Source of the DNA: UBA11889 sp002313255
GTDB lineage: Bacteria > Pseudomonadota > Gammaproteobacteria > Pseudomonadales > Azotimanducaceae
Direction of reading: 5' to 3'
DNA: 64,000 nt
NCBI GenBank assembly: GCA_913045265.1
Contig: CAJWQX010000005.1
Location: forward strand, 1-64,000
Shown here: positions 52,658-62,833 of the stretch, one piece after another
Numbering within the stretch: the stretch's first letter is position 1
Layout of the letters: each line of letters starts with the position of its first letter
Notes under the pieces: generated by a model
The model's database searches: none
Told to the model about the DNA's origin: nothing
Seen by the model: the letters and a program-made list of their open reading frames with translations, nothing else
Made by a program: the position numbers and the translations under genes

Positions 52658-55023
52658 CGGAGTATCTCTCCTTTGCCCGTGATTCCTTGCTCAGCTAACT
52701 CGTCGTATCGTTGCCGCGGCATCCTCAGAAATTCTTCAAACACTTCAAACGAATGCTGTCCTTGCATCGGCGCTGGTCGCGTCACCCCTCCCTCAGTCCG
52801 ACTGAACAACATCGGCAATCCCGACTGCCACATCGTGCCGGTTTCCGGGTGGTCGACTCGTACCATGTGGCCACGCTCACGTAATTGCGTATTTGCAACA
52901 ATGTCGGCAGGGCCCAATACCGGAGCTGCCGGGACGCCAAGACGACAGAGCTCATTGGCGAGAGAGTGTCTGTCGAGCTTTTCCGTTACCGATGATAGAA
53001 GTGCATCGATCGAATCTTCGTGCTTCTTTCGATCCTCGTTGCAGAGCCATTGTCGTCCGTCGATTTCAAGAACCTCGCAAATGAGTTGCCAATGCAACTC
53101 GGTTTCAGCCGATATCGCTATCCACTCGTCATCGCCTGAACTCGGATATATAGCGTGCGGCGCGTACAGCGGGTGGCGATTGCCCTGCGGTCCACGTACG
53201 TGGCCATTGATTTCATATTCCATCCAAGCATCCCCGATAAACAAAAAGTTCGCTTCTTGCATCGATAGGTCAATGTACTGTCCTTTCCCGGTGCGGTCGC
53301 GATGCAACAACGCTAAGGCGATTGCGGCAAATCCACACAGCCCCGCGACCGGATCAGGATACATTTGTCCTGAGTTCTGTGGTTGCTCTCCTTCGTACCC
53401 CAAGAGCGCCGACATCCCCGACGAAGGTTCGATCGTTCCACCGATTCCTGGCACGTTAGCCCACGGTCCGGTCGCGCCATACGCAGAGAGGCTCGCAAAG
53501 ACAATATCGGGTTTGATCGCCAGCAGCGCGTCATACCCTAACCCAAGATTATTCATTACCCGCGGTGAAAAATTCTCGGCGACAAAATCGAAATGGGGAA
53601 GAAGCTCGATAAATAAATCTTTACCTTCTGGTTTTGATAAATCAATTGTTACGCAACGCTTGTTCAAATTGACCGAGTTATAGAGTGGACTGCAGTTCCA
53701 TGCATGTCGGGCCGTGTCGGTATTCGCCAAATTACGGGGAATTGGATTTCGGTACGAGCCACGCCAACTATCTAGACGACTCCTTACTTCGACTTGAACA
53801 ACATCGGCGCCCAATAACGCCAACATTTGCGTTGCGTACGTTCCGGCCCACGCCTGGGTTAAAACCAATCCACGAAAGCCCGACAAAGGACCTTTGCCCC
53901 GGCCTCCCGACCGTACGGCTTGAACGGCGATCGATTGACGCGGCGCAAATTCGACCTCGCTCGATCGCGGTTTCGGCATCTCGTGCCTCAGTTCCCAAAC
54001 GGATTCCGTTGTCCACGCAAAAGGTCCGGGGAACCGCGCGTTCGATCCAGACGGCGTTCTCAAAAATCCGCGAGCTTCGAATTGTGGGTTTTCGGCCATT
54101 TCGTCCATTCTGAGAACCGGTCCAGCGATAACGCGTTCTGCTCCAAGTGCCTCAAAAAGATCCATTCGCGTCCAACTCGACATAGCGTCCGCGACCCGCT
54201 TTGCAAACCGCGCGGCGTGTTTGGGTCGAATACCTGGTTGTTGTAGGTCCTCGTCGCCCGCCAGGTCGGGCAACCCCAGGAGGTGCATCGCCTTCACCCA
54301 AAAGGCCGGCCGCGATAGCGGTAACGCAAAATAACCATCCTTCACGGCTACGGGCCCTTCGTTCATGTTCACTGGCGCGCGTCTTCGTTGCCAAAGAAAA
54401 TCGGAATATTGGTAGCGCAGCGGTGCCGGAGACGACGTCGAAACTAGGGTTTCCCACTCGGAAATGTCGATCAATTGCCCCAATCCATCCCTGGCGAATT
54501 TTTCGATCAAAGCAGCAACAACGCCGCCAAAGGCTAAAGTTCCCGCCTGATAGCTTGCCTGATAACCACTGCCCTTCAATGGGGGTCTTCCGAGAAGACC
54601 GTTGCAATGGGCCCAGCCGGACCGGGCATAGGCGGTTAGATCGTTACCGAGGTAGTCCTTGAACTCCCCCGTCTGGCCATACGGCGTGATCGCGCACACG
54701 ACGGCATTCTGGTTCTGTTCGAATAGCCGCGCGCCATCGCTACGACTGGTGACAATTACATCGGCTACGTCGATAAGCTGATCCGCCACCTCACGCCCGA
54801 CCGACTTCTTGTTGGCGAGGACATACCGCGCCATAAGACTTTGGCCGCTTCCGTCGAAGGGCGGGAGCCGCCGCGCCAAATGCCCTCTATCCGATTCCAC
54901 CAAGACGACGTCGGCTCCGTAGTCAGCGAGCAGGCGCGAACACCACGCGGTCGCCAAACGGTCGCCAACATCCACGACCCGGATACCCGCTAGCGTCGAG
55001 CCGTCCAGGACGCTTTTACTCAT
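52654..55023 (-). CDS. Tandem-fused family III CoA transferase (two CaiB domains)
   Basis: A 789-residue protein with two complete CaiB/BaiF domains: the first begins IRVVDVGDRLATAWCSRLLA (about 14-33), the second FRGLVLTQAWAGTYATQML (about 385). Both carry the ADVVxVE motif; where single-domain relatives here have Asp (MLDA, MVDG), both halves have Glu (EWET, MQEA). Single-domain family members form interlocked dimers, so the fusion may be a pseudo-dimer with specialised halves. It is in a five-gene operon with an alpha/beta hydrolase, crotonase, PPOX-fold protein and sulfatase. Confidence 0.87.
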   Translation of the reverse strand: MSKSVLDGSTLAGIRVVDVGDRLATAWCSRLLADYGADVVLVESDRGHLARRLPPFDGSGQSLMARYVLANKKSVGREVADQLIDVADVIVTSRSDGARLFEQNQNAVVCAITPYGQTGEFKDYLGNDLTAYARSGWAHCNGLLGRPPLKGSGYQASYQAGTLAFGGVVAALIEKFARDGLGQLIDISEWETLVSTSSPAPLRYQYSDFLWQRRRAPVNMNEGPVAVKDGYFALPLSRPAFWVKAMHLLGLPDLAGDEDLQQPGIRPKHAARFAKRVADAMSSWTRMDLFEALGAERVIAGPVLRMDEMAENPQFEARGFLRTPSGSNARFPGPFAWTTESVWELRHEMPKPRSSEVEFAPRQSIAVQAVRSGGRGKGPLSGFRGLVLTQAWAGTYATQMLALLGADVVQVEVRSRLDSWRGSYRNPIPRNLANTDTARHAWNCSPLYNSVNLNKRCVTIDLSKPEGKDLFIELLPHFDFVAENFSPRVMNNLGLGYDALLAIKPDIVFASLSAYGATGPWANVPGIGGTIEPSSGMSALLGYEGEQPQNSGQMYPDPVAGLCGFAAIALALLHRDRTGKGQYIDLSMQEANFLFIGDAWMEYEINGHVRGPQGNRHPLYAPHAIYPSSGDDEWIAISAETELHWQLICEVLEIDGRQWLCNEDRKKHEDSIDALLSSVTEKLDRHSLANELCRLGVPAAPVLGPADIVANTQLRERGHMVRVDHPETGTMWQSGLPMLFSRTEGGVTRPAPMQGQHSFEVFEEFLRMPRQRYDELAEQGITGKGEILR

Positions 55024-55046
55024 CCTTCCCCACGAGCATCAATTCA

Positions 55047-55910
55047 TTAACCCCCCAAGAAATCAGCGACCAATTCAACAAAATCGTCCAGTTGGTCATG
55101 ATGGGTCCAATGTCCCGCTTCATCGATTTCGATAAGTCGAACGTCGCCAAAATGTTCCAACGTGCCAGCTTGTCCGATGCGGTGGGGATAGCCCTGTTTA
55201 GAATTAATGATCAGCACCGGACAACGTATTCGTTTCCATAGATCAATGACATCTTCGCTGGGAATGTCGTACGGCGTGTGCGCACGCGTGTAATTATCGA
55301 ATTTCCAGGTGTACGTTCCGTCCTCATTCTGATTACTCCCGTGAATCGTCAGGTGCCGGGCTTGTTGCGGTGTTAAATGGGGATTCGTTTCCTGCATCCG
55401 CTGAAACGCGTCTTCTAATGACTCATAGCGACGTGGAATTCGACCCGCGAGCGAATAATTTGAGTCGACCCACTGGCCCAGGCGAGCGGCTGGGTCCCCT
55501 GAATATCTGCCTGGATAGAGACCCACTCCTTCAACAATAACGAGTCGCTTCACCAGCTCAGGGAATATTCCCGAGTACATGGCGGCTATGGTTCCGCCCA
55601 ACGAGTGTGCGACCACAGTCGTTGGCGCAAGCTCTTGTTGCCTAACAAGTTGTGCTACATCGTAGACGTACTCGAGATGTGTGTACGCGCTACCTTTACT
55701 CCACTCCGAGTCTCCATGGCCTCGAAAATCCGGAGCTACGATGTGATATCGATCACGGAACTCTTGCGCCACCCAATCCCAAGTATGGCAATGATCATGA
55801 ATACCATGCACGAGCAACATGCTCTCCGCTGAATCATTGCCCCAGTCGAGGTAATGCAATCGGAGCCGTTGAGAAAAGTACGTGTGTGAGGTCGGGTTAT
55901 CGCGTTCCAC
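55047..55910 (-). CDS. Alpha/beta hydrolase
   Basis: A 287-residue hydrolase: LLVHGIHDHCHTWDWVAQEF, DFRGHGDSEW, nucleophile in VVAHSLGGTIAAMYSG, acid near LIINSKQGYPH and histidine in DEAGHWTHHDQ. It is the first gene of the sulfatase operon and could open a lactone or ester so that the product can be activated by the double CoA transferase. That pathway order is inference from operon position. Confidence 0.85.
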   Translation of the reverse strand: MERDNPTSHTYFSQRLRLHYLDWGNDSAESMLLVHGIHDHCHTWDWVAQEFRDRYHIVAPDFRGHGDSEWSKGSAYTHLEYVYDVAQLVRQQELAPTTVVAHSLGGTIAAMYSGIFPELVKRLVIVEGVGLYPGRYSGDPAARLGQWVDSNYSLAGRIPRRYESLEDAFQRMQETNPHLTPQQARHLTIHGSNQNEDGTYTWKFDNYTRAHTPYDIPSEDVIDLWKRIRCPVLIINSKQGYPHRIGQAGTLEHFGDVRLIEIDEAGHWTHHDQLDDFVELVADFLGG

Positions 55911-56107
55911 TCCAGCCCCTGAATCTTTAGCGCAGAATGTGCATTTTCAACCGGGCGTCGGGCATCGGCAATGCTATTCGATCAACTAGGTACTTAAATT
56001 TCACGTTCCCCACGTTGACCTCACGTCCAACCACCCTGTCTTGATCTGTATCTCGGGTCGTTCGGGACATGCGCTACCATGAGGCCCATGCTTCCGAGGA
56101 AAGTGGT

Positions 56108-56905
56108 ATGACGACCTACGAAAACTTAACCATAGAAAAAAATGGCTCCGTCGCTACCATCACGTTTAATCGGCCCGATAAGGCCAACGCTCTCGATCAC
56201 GCACATTTGCTGGATATCGAGAACGCAGCGTTGTCATTTCGCGACGATCCCAACACGCGAGCCGTCGTTTTTACTGGCAACGGTAAGCACTTTTCGTCCG
56301 GTGCAGATTTGTCCGCCAGTCCCGATCCAGTAGTCGAAAGCGCGGGGCTCGTGCTGCGTCGTCGTCGCGCACGATTAGGGGAACGCGCAATTGAAGCGAT
56401 CTACAACATGGATCAAATCACCATCGCCGCGTGGAACGGTGCCGCGATGGGCGGAGGTGCTTGCTTAGCGACTGCAATGGATTTTCGTATTGGCGCCGAC
56501 GACTGCTTCATGCAATACCCCGAAATTTTGATCGGCGTGAATCTGATGTGGAAAAGCCTTCCTCTTATTGCCCACCTCGCCGGACCAGCCCGCGCCAAGC
56601 GTTTGGTGGTCGGTGGAGAACGCGTCGATGCATCAACACTTTACGACTGGGGCATTCTCGATGCTCTCGTCAACCGAGAATCCTTGTTGGAAGAGGCTCT
56701 GTCCTGGGCAACCCGTTACGCTGCCCTCGCGCCGATTCCAGCTCAAATGATTAAACGAAGTGTCAACGCAATCGTTTCGTCCCTGGATGCGGCCGTTATG
56801 CACATGGACGTCGATCAAAACATCCTCTCGGCCACTACCGAGGACCGCCAAATTGCTATCAAAGCCTATCTCGAAAAGACCGAACCTTCGTTTACGGGTA
56901 ACTAA
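56108..56905 (+). CDS. Enoyl-CoA hydratase/isomerase (crotonase) family protein
   Basis: A 265-residue crotonase from the ATG at 56108, which has GAGGAAAG upstream; the frame is open 13 codons further. Motifs are ITFNRPDKANALDHAHLL, FTGNGKHFSSGADLS and WNGAAMGGGACLATAMDFRI. It is a lone plus-strand gene between the hydrolase operon and the RND efflux genes. Specificity is unknown. Confidence 0.86.
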   Translation: MTTYENLTIEKNGSVATITFNRPDKANALDHAHLLDIENAALSFRDDPNTRAVVFTGNGKHFSSGADLSASPDPVVESAGLVLRRRRARLGERAIEAIYNMDQITIAAWNGAAMGGGACLATAMDFRIGADDCFMQYPEILIGVNLMWKSLPLIAHLAGPARAKRLVVGGERVDASTLYDWGILDALVNRESLLEEALSWATRYAALAPIPAQMIKRSVNAIVSSLDAAVMHMDVDQNILSATTEDRQIAIKAYLEKTEPSFTGN

Positions 56906-56943
56906 CTTCCAACTACCCACAACGTCGATATTCAAAGCGCCGG

Positions 56944-59900
56944 TTAGCGGATCGGCGCGGATGCTTGCTGTTCGGACGCATGCGATTCGACCAACGATTT
57001 CGAGCGTCGCAAGAAAAAGGGGTACAAGTCTTTTTCGACAATGCCAACGAACGCCGGAACAACAAAGAGAATAATCACACTTGCAAACACAATGCCAACC
57101 GCAAGGCTGACTGCCATAGGGATAAGGAACTGTGCACTGATACTCCGCTCAAATAGCATAGGCGTAAGTCCGAGGGCCGTAGTAACTGTGGTCAAGAATA
57201 TCGCGCGAAAACGCCGCTGAGCTGCCAAGACGATGGCTTCTTCTGGACCGTTGTCGGTTGTGCGACGAATGATGTTGTATCGATCAATCATGACCAGTGA
57301 ATCGTTCACCACGACCCCCGTTAGAGCGATCATGCCGAAAATCGAAATAAACGACAGGTCGTAGCCAAGGAGCAAATGTCCGATGACGGCTCCTGCCATC
57401 CCAGCCGGGATGCCAGCACCAATGATCAGCGGTTGAATGTAGCTTCTAAGTTCCGCAGCTAGAAGCGCGTACATCACGACCAGTGCAAACGCCAACGCAG
57501 AGACCATCGCCGCAAGGTCCTCGACCTGATCTTGCGAGAAACCCGCCTTAGTCACTCGCAAACCCGGAAATTCTTTCACCAACGCGGGTATCACTTCGTC
57601 GTCAATAATCGCAGTGGCCTCGGTTTGTGTCATAACGTCAGAATCCACCTTCCCCGAAACCGACACAATTCGGTGTCCATCGACTCGATTGATTTCGGAA
57701 TAACTACGCGATTCGATCATCCGTGCCACGGTGGAGAGCGGGGCTTCGGTGCCATCCGCAAGACGAATTCGCACATTCAACAAATCTCGCTGGCTGTTTC
57801 GTTGATCGCGCGGATACCGAACCATCACCTTTAATTCCTGCCTACCTCGCTGTATCCGATGGACCTCTTCTCCAAAAAAATGCTGACGAAGCTGGCGCGC
57901 GATATCCGCTGGCGAAAGTCCCGCTGCCTCACCCGCGGCCGTGACTTCGATGTCGTATTGACGTTTACCCAAGCTTGACGAATCTTGTAGATCGGTCATG
58001 CCTCTTATAGTTTGAATCTCACCCTTGAACCTTTCGATCGCTCGCGTCAGAAGGGTCTCGTCTTGATGTGAAAGCTCATAATCCACGGATGAGCCGTCAC
58101 CAATAATGTCACTTGAAAAAGACAGGCTTTCAGCGCCAGGAATTAGCCCCACCTCGGCTCGCCAAGCGCGAGCCAGTTCTTTCGCGGATTGGGTCCTAAT
58201 CGAATCAGACAAGAGCTCGATTTGTACAGACGCAATGTGGCTCGCATACGTCGAGCCGGTACCACCGGTGGGTCCGCCCATACCCAGTTCGACGTGGCCG
58301 CCGATGGTAACGAGCGTCGATTTAAAAGCGGTACCACGAGTTGCGGTATTTACACTCACGGCCGCCGCTGTGACTTTTTCCGCAGCCGCCTGAGTGATCG
58401 AAAAAGGGGTCCCGATCGGAAACATTACCTGGGCATTAATTCGATCCGATTCAAGATCCGGGAAACCGATGTACCTAACCAAACCAAAAAATAAGATCAG
58501 CGCTGCGATGGCAAGGAGACCGAACCACGCCAACATCGTTAGCCACCGATGGGATACGGCTTGGGCAATGGCTGGGACAAGAAGATCATCACGAAAATGC
58601 TCCACCCAGCCGGCGATTTTCTGTTGGATGGCGTCCAATGGGAACCGGCTCCAATTCCCCGGATGCGCCAAATGCGCTGGTAAGATAAAGAACGCTTCAA
58701 CCAGTGACATTGTCAACACCAACATTACAACGATGGCGGTATCTCTCATCATCTGTCCCAAGAAACCGGTAACAAGCGTAAGTGAACCAAAGGCCACCAT
58801 AGTCGTCAGTACACCCACGAAAACGGGCGCGAGCACCCCCTTGACCCCGTTTACAGATGCTTCTGTTCCGACACGGCCCATTTCACGCTCTGCCGCGATG
58901 TTCTCGCCTACCACCACTGCGTCATCGACGACGACGCCAATGACGATAATGAGACCGAAAAGGGAGATCATGTTGATGCTGACATCGAACGCTCCAAAAA
59001 AGAGGAACGCACCGAGAAACGAAATCGGCACGCCCATCGCAACCCATATCGCGAGCCGAAGATCCAACATAAGCACCAGGAAGAGAAACACTAGTACAAA
59101 ACCAAGCAAACCATTCTTTAGGAGAAGGCTGATGCGCGACTCAATAAATTCCGATTGATCTGAAAGAATGGCGATATCGAGTCCTTCGGGCCCTCTAAAC
59201 GTCTCAAGTAGTACTCGAATATCCGCCGCGATGCCGATGGCATCTTCCGGCTCTGACTTCTGTACCCTGATCACCACACTCGGTCGGCCCTGGTACTGAT
59301 TAATCAGATCAATGTCCGTAAAACCGTCTCGTATTTTCGCCACATCACGCAGACGTAATATGCTGCCATCCGAAGAAGCTCGAAGAACAATGTCTTCGAA
59401 CTCGCGGCCCGATACTCGTTTCGAGTTGGTACGGAGAAGGAGGTCGCCACCTTCTGTCCTTAATTCACCTGCCGACAGGTTTAGCGACGACACCTTCACC
59501 GCGCCTGCCACCTGACTCATCGACAGGTTGTAACGACGCAACGCTTCTTCGCTGACCTCGATCGCAATTTCGTAATTACGAGCCCCGTCAATCGAGACCA
59601 AGGAAACACTTGATAGTCCCAACAACGCCTGCTCAAGAAGTTCCGCACCACGGAGTAACTCCTTCTCTCCCCGTTCGGACGAAACCGCGATGGCCATCAC
59701 TTCGCTAACGGTCTCGGCAAGCACAACGTCCGGGTTTTCCGCATCTAAAGGTGGGAAGTCGACTAACCGATCAACCGCAGTCTCGATGTCGTTTCGAACT
59801 TTGACGACATCGATACCGTCTTTAAGCTCTGCGGTCACGACACCGTAGTTTTCGACTGCCGTCGACCGTACCCGATCAATACCGTCGATACCCATAATGG

Positions 59901-60159
59901 CTTCTTCTACACGGCGCGTGACACCCTCTTCGACTTCACTCGGTGTCGCGCCTGGGTAGGGCACCGAAATGCTTACAATGCCAAGGTCCAGGGTTGGAAA
60001 CGTCTGTGAGGTGAGGTTTGTCCAGGCAAAAAAACCGCCGATGAGCATCACCAACATCGTCAAATTGGCTGCTACAGAATTACTCGCGAAAGCCTCCAAT
60101 AGGCGATTTCTACTCGGCGTGGGCGACGCGTTGGGATCAACGTCATCAATGTCACTCAT
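56944..60159 (-). CDS. RND efflux transporter, inner-membrane pump subunit
   Basis: A 1071-residue RND pump with twelve predicted helices in two halves, large periplasmic loops and the proton-relay GVVVDDAVVVGENI in helix 4. The N-terminal ANLTMLVMLIGGFFAWTNLT and FPTLDLGIVSISVPYPGATP are the hydrophobe/multidrug RND pattern. It exports hydrophobic compounds with a periplasmic adaptor and an outer-membrane channel; no TolC homologue is in the window. Its ATG overlaps the adaptor stop (ATGA). Confidence 0.9.
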   Translation of the reverse strand: MSDIDDVDPNASPTPSRNRLLEAFASNSVAANLTMLVMLIGGFFAWTNLTSQTFPTLDLGIVSISVPYPGATPSEVEEGVTRRVEEAIMGIDGIDRVRSTAVENYGVVTAELKDGIDVVKVRNDIETAVDRLVDFPPLDAENPDVVLAETVSEVMAIAVSSERGEKELLRGAELLEQALLGLSSVSLVSIDGARNYEIAIEVSEEALRRYNLSMSQVAGAVKVSSLNLSAGELRTEGGDLLLRTNSKRVSGREFEDIVLRASSDGSILRLRDVAKIRDGFTDIDLINQYQGRPSVVIRVQKSEPEDAIGIAADIRVLLETFRGPEGLDIAILSDQSEFIESRISLLLKNGLLGFVLVFLFLVLMLDLRLAIWVAMGVPISFLGAFLFFGAFDVSINMISLFGLIIVIGVVVDDAVVVGENIAAEREMGRVGTEASVNGVKGVLAPVFVGVLTTMVAFGSLTLVTGFLGQMMRDTAIVVMLVLTMSLVEAFFILPAHLAHPGNWSRFPLDAIQQKIAGWVEHFRDDLLVPAIAQAVSHRWLTMLAWFGLLAIAALILFFGLVRYIGFPDLESDRINAQVMFPIGTPFSITQAAAEKVTAAAVSVNTATRGTAFKSTLVTIGGHVELGMGGPTGGTGSTYASHIASVQIELLSDSIRTQSAKELARAWRAEVGLIPGAESLSFSSDIIGDGSSVDYELSHQDETLLTRAIERFKGEIQTIRGMTDLQDSSSLGKRQYDIEVTAAGEAAGLSPADIARQLRQHFFGEEVHRIQRGRQELKVMVRYPRDQRNSQRDLLNVRIRLADGTEAPLSTVARMIESRSYSEINRVDGHRIVSVSGKVDSDVMTQTEATAIIDDEVIPALVKEFPGLRVTKAGFSQDQVEDLAAMVSALAFALVVMYALLAAELRSYIQPLIIGAGIPAGMAGAVIGHLLLGYDLSFISIFGMIALTGVVVNDSLVMIDRYNIIRRTTDNGPEEAIVLAAQRRFRAIFLTTVTTALGLTPMLFERSISAQFLIPMAVSLAVGIVFASVIILFVVPAFVGIVEKDLYPFFLRRSKSLVESHASEQQASAPIR

Positions 60160-61289
60160 GGGGCGGTATCAACCCGCATCGTGCGCACGTGCATACCTTC
60201 GAATGCGGAAGGAACGCGCCCGAACACGATTCCTTGCCCGTAATCAAAAGCTTCTACCAGGATGCCCACCATTGAACGGTTCCTGATATCGGGTGAATGC
60301 TGGACCAGTTTGTCATCAATAACTATCCACAGGTGGCCGCCTGGTTGCTCGACCGCCTCCGAGAGCTGATAGGAGAATGGCACGGTGGGTCCTACTATCT
60401 TTGCATTGATAAATGTTCCAGGAGACAGTTCCGGACCGCCTGTTAACCGCAAGTACAATTTCGAAAACCGGGTACGCTCATCCAATACTGCAGCGACCCG
60501 CTCCACGATCGCTGGATACACATTCGTCTCCGTTGTATTAGATCCCACATACACCATCGCGGCACGACCTTCCGCGGGCGTCAGGTTCAGTAGTTCGGTT
60601 TGTCCGATGGGTATGTTCACTTCAAGTGCATCGAGCGCGAATACTCGTCCGAAGGACTGTCCTCGAGAAAGCATCTGCCCCACTTCTGCCGTGCTGGAAG
60701 TCACTCTACCCGCGAAAGGCAACGAAATTTTCGTTCGGGAAAGATCCAACGCCGCCGCCGCCGCACGAGCGCGCGCAGACAACAGCTGCGCACGTGCCTG
60801 TCCGATCTGGGGCTCTCTCGCCACTAACGCTGGTACCGAATCCCCTGGGTGTAGAAGCGCGTAATTGCTGCTCGCAACCCCGCCTTCCGTTTGCTGCAAC
60901 AACAAATTCGATTCCGCACCTGCCACTTCCGCATTCGCCTGATCCAACGCAAAACGGAAATCGCGCTCATCAATCCCGATAAGGATTTCCTCCGCCCGAA
61001 AAGAACCACCAGCTCGAAGCGCCCTCGATACCTCGACCACCCGTCCCGAGACTTCGGGAACCAATTCGACGTAACTTCGGGCATTGATGGTTCCAGTGAG
61101 GTCGACCACGACCTCCCTCGCGATAGGCTTCGGTAACACTACGTTTACGATAGGTAGTGCGTTGACCCTGCTACTTCCTATCTGCGAACTTCGTTGTTCA
61201 ACCGCCGGGTCGCGTAGGGTGAACGCATACGCTCCGAGGCCAACCACGAACACTAGGATCAACCCAATTTGCAGTGCACCTGACGTCAA
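60156..61289 (-). CDS. RND efflux periplasmic adaptor (membrane fusion protein)
   Basis: A 377-residue adaptor: N-terminal membrane anchor (LILVFVVGLGAYAF), lipoyl-like half-motifs around VDLTGTINARSYVELVPEVS and SLPFAGRVTSSTAEVGQMLS, a helical hairpin between them (ALDQANAEVAGAESNLLLQQ and QARAQLLSARARAAAAALDL) and a C-terminal beta-barrel region. It bridges the RND pump to an outer-membrane channel. It is co-transcribed with the pump gene. No regulator gene is adjacent. Confidence 0.88.
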   Translation of the reverse strand: MTSGALQIGLILVFVVGLGAYAFTLRDPAVEQRSSQIGSSRVNALPIVNVVLPKPIAREVVVDLTGTINARSYVELVPEVSGRVVEVSRALRAGGSFRAEEILIGIDERDFRFALDQANAEVAGAESNLLLQQTEGGVASSNYALLHPGDSVPALVAREPQIGQARAQLLSARARAAAAALDLSRTKISLPFAGRVTSSTAEVGQMLSRGQSFGRVFALDALEVNIPIGQTELLNLTPAEGRAAMVYVGSNTTETNVYPAIVERVAAVLDERTRFSKLYLRLTGGPELSPGTFINAKIVGPTVPFSYQLSEAVEQPGGHLWIVIDDKLVQHSPDIRNRSMVGILVEAFDYGQGIVFGRVPSAFEGMHVRTMRVDTAP

Positions 61290-61443
61290 AATCCTACGAC
61301 TTGAGTTGCGGATATCGATGTCTGAATCCCCCCTTACAATTCGTTTGTCCGTTTACCCACCGAACCCATGATATTCCGCAATGTGCGCCAACACGCACCG
61401 CCTATCGTGAGCATGCCAGGCATCCGAATTCCGCCTCCGACGC

Positions 61444-61764
61444 TTACTGTGTGACCGAACGGGGGGTCGGAACAATCCGTTGAACCTTGATCCCTGAGCG
61501 GTCCATCAATTCACCCACACGAGGTGCGAACGACGTTTTCCAGTCGTCACTTTCATAGACGGCTTCGTAGAGACGCTCTCGTTCACTTTCCGAACTAAAA
61601 CGACGCATCCATACGTACGTTGTCGGGTCTTCTTCTCCGCGAAAACTCCCCGTAATCACCATCCCTTTTCCAACTTGAAAGGGAATAATCTCGGACTCCA
61701 TTAATTCGACGAACGCGTCCATTTTCCCGTCAACAATTTTGTATTGTCTCAACTCATAGAACAT
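61444..61764 (-). CDS. NIPSNAP family protein
   Basis: A 106-residue ferredoxin-like fold protein: FYELRQYKIVDGKMDAFVEL and TYVWMRRFSSESERERLYEA are the NIPSNAP signature (dimeric alpha-beta barrel). AAGGGGAA precedes the ATG. Function in bacteria is mostly unknown. It lies between the DUF427 gene and the efflux adaptor, 46 and 154 bp away. Confidence 0.85.
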   Translation of the reverse strand: MFYELRQYKIVDGKMDAFVELMESEIIPFQVGKGMVITGSFRGEEDPTTYVWMRRFSSESERERLYEAVYESDDWKTSFAPRVGELMDRSGIKVQRIVPTPRSVTQ

Positions 61765-61810
61765 TCAATTCCCCTTGTAATAAAGGCCCAATCCATTTAC
61801 ATCGGGACTG

Positions 61811-62092
61811 TTAGCTCGAAACCTCAATTGCTCCCCAGAAAGCAACTCGATCCTCGATTTCAGCCGCAGCTGGCTTCGGCTCCGGGTAATGCCAAGCGGC
61901 ATCAGCTTCGGTTTCCCCATCCACAACGACGTTGAGATAGTGTGCGGTCCCTTTCCAGGGACAATTCGATGTTGTCTTACTTTCCGTGAAAAATTCATCC
62001 GCGAGCGACGCACGAGGAAAATAGTGATTGCCTTCAATCACCACGGTTTCCTCACTTTCCGCGATGACCTGACCATTACATATTGCCTTCAT
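61811..62092 (-). CDS. DUF427 domain protein
   Basis: A 93-residue protein from the ATG at 62092, the usual size of the family. It contains NHYFPRASLADEFFTESKTT, the TSNCPWKGTAHYLNVVVDG segment and AAWHYPEPKPAAAEIEDRVAF, all hallmarks of DUF427. The function is unknown. An open extension of 20 codons upstream is not family-like. Confidence 0.88.
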   Translation of the reverse strand: MKAICNGQVIAESEETVVIEGNHYFPRASLADEFFTESKTTSNCPWKGTAHYLNVVVDGETEADAAWHYPEPKPAAAEIEDRVAFWGAIEVSS

Positions 62093-62177
62093 AGTACCCG
62101 CCTCTACTTTCGAAGAAGCGTGACACGCAAGAACGCCCTTTGACAACGTCAAGCGCTACGAATGTGAGACGGCGCCG

Positions 62178-62831
62178 CTAGGTTGTAACGATCGCTGCAC
62201 CACCCTTTTTGACGAGGTCTGCGCGTCCTGGTGACGGCGGGATGTTGGCGCCCCTCTCGCACGCGGGTCGATTTCGCATCTGATCCATCCATCTCGACAG
62301 ATTGTCGAGTCCTTCAACGGGTACGCGTGCCCACTTGTGGCTACGGATCCAGGACCAGTTGGCAATATCCGCAATGGAAAAATCATTCGCCAGCCATTCA
62401 CGTCCATCCAGTCGGCGATCAAGAACCTCGTAGAGTCTACGTGACTCGTTGATGTATCGATCCTTGGCCGCTGGGATGTCCTCTGGAAAATAACGCACAA
62501 AGACGACCGCTTGTCCTTGCATCGGCCCGATACCCGCCATCTGGAACATGAGCCATTGAACGACTTCCGATCGACCTTTGACGTCTCGAGGCATCAACTT
62601 CCCCGTTTTCTCGGCAAGGTAGAGCATGACGGCGCCTGATTCGAAGACCGGGAAGCCGTCGTCGACGATCGCAGGGATACGGCCATTCGGATTGATGGCG
62701 AGATAGCTCTTTTCTTGCTGCTCACCTCCCGATAAGTTGACCAAGTGCAGTTGGTAATCAAGCCCCATCTCTTCGAGCGTCATCGCCACTTTCCAACCAT
62801 TGGGCGTGGGTGCCGTGTAAAATTCCAACAT
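62178..62831 (-). CDS. yfcG: Glutathione S-transferase, YfcG-like disulfide reductase
   Basis: A 217-residue GST: the N-terminal thioredoxin-like domain begins [20 protein letters not shown] with the Thr-x-Asn active-site pattern of YfcG, then [31 protein letters not shown], and the helical C-terminal domain contains [11 protein letters not shown]. YfcG has disulfide-bond oxidoreductase activity with glutathione rather than conjugation activity. It starts 2 bp after ileS ends, so it is probably co-transcribed. Confidence 0.88.
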   Translation of the reverse strand: MLEFYTAPTPNGWKVAMTLEEMGLDYQLHLVNLSGGEQQEKSYLAINPNGRIPAIVDDGFPVFESGAVMLYLAEKTGKLMPRDVKGRSEVVQWLMFQMAGIGPMQGQAVVFVRYFPEDIPAAKDRYINESRRLYEVLDRRLDGREWLANDFSIADIANWSWIRSHKWARVPVEGLDNLSRWMDQMRNRPACERGANIPPSPGRADLVKKGGAAIVTT

Positions 62832-62833
62832 GG

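Noticed and set aside
52463..53683. 406-codon open frame on the plus strand opposite the double CoA transferase
   Set aside because: It runs antisense to a clear coding sequence, and its translation is rich in Ser, Arg and Cys with no recognisable domain.
58394..59158. 254-codon open frame opposite the RND pump gene
   Set aside because: Antisense shadow of a well-conserved pump gene; low-complexity Thr/Ser/Lys-rich translation.
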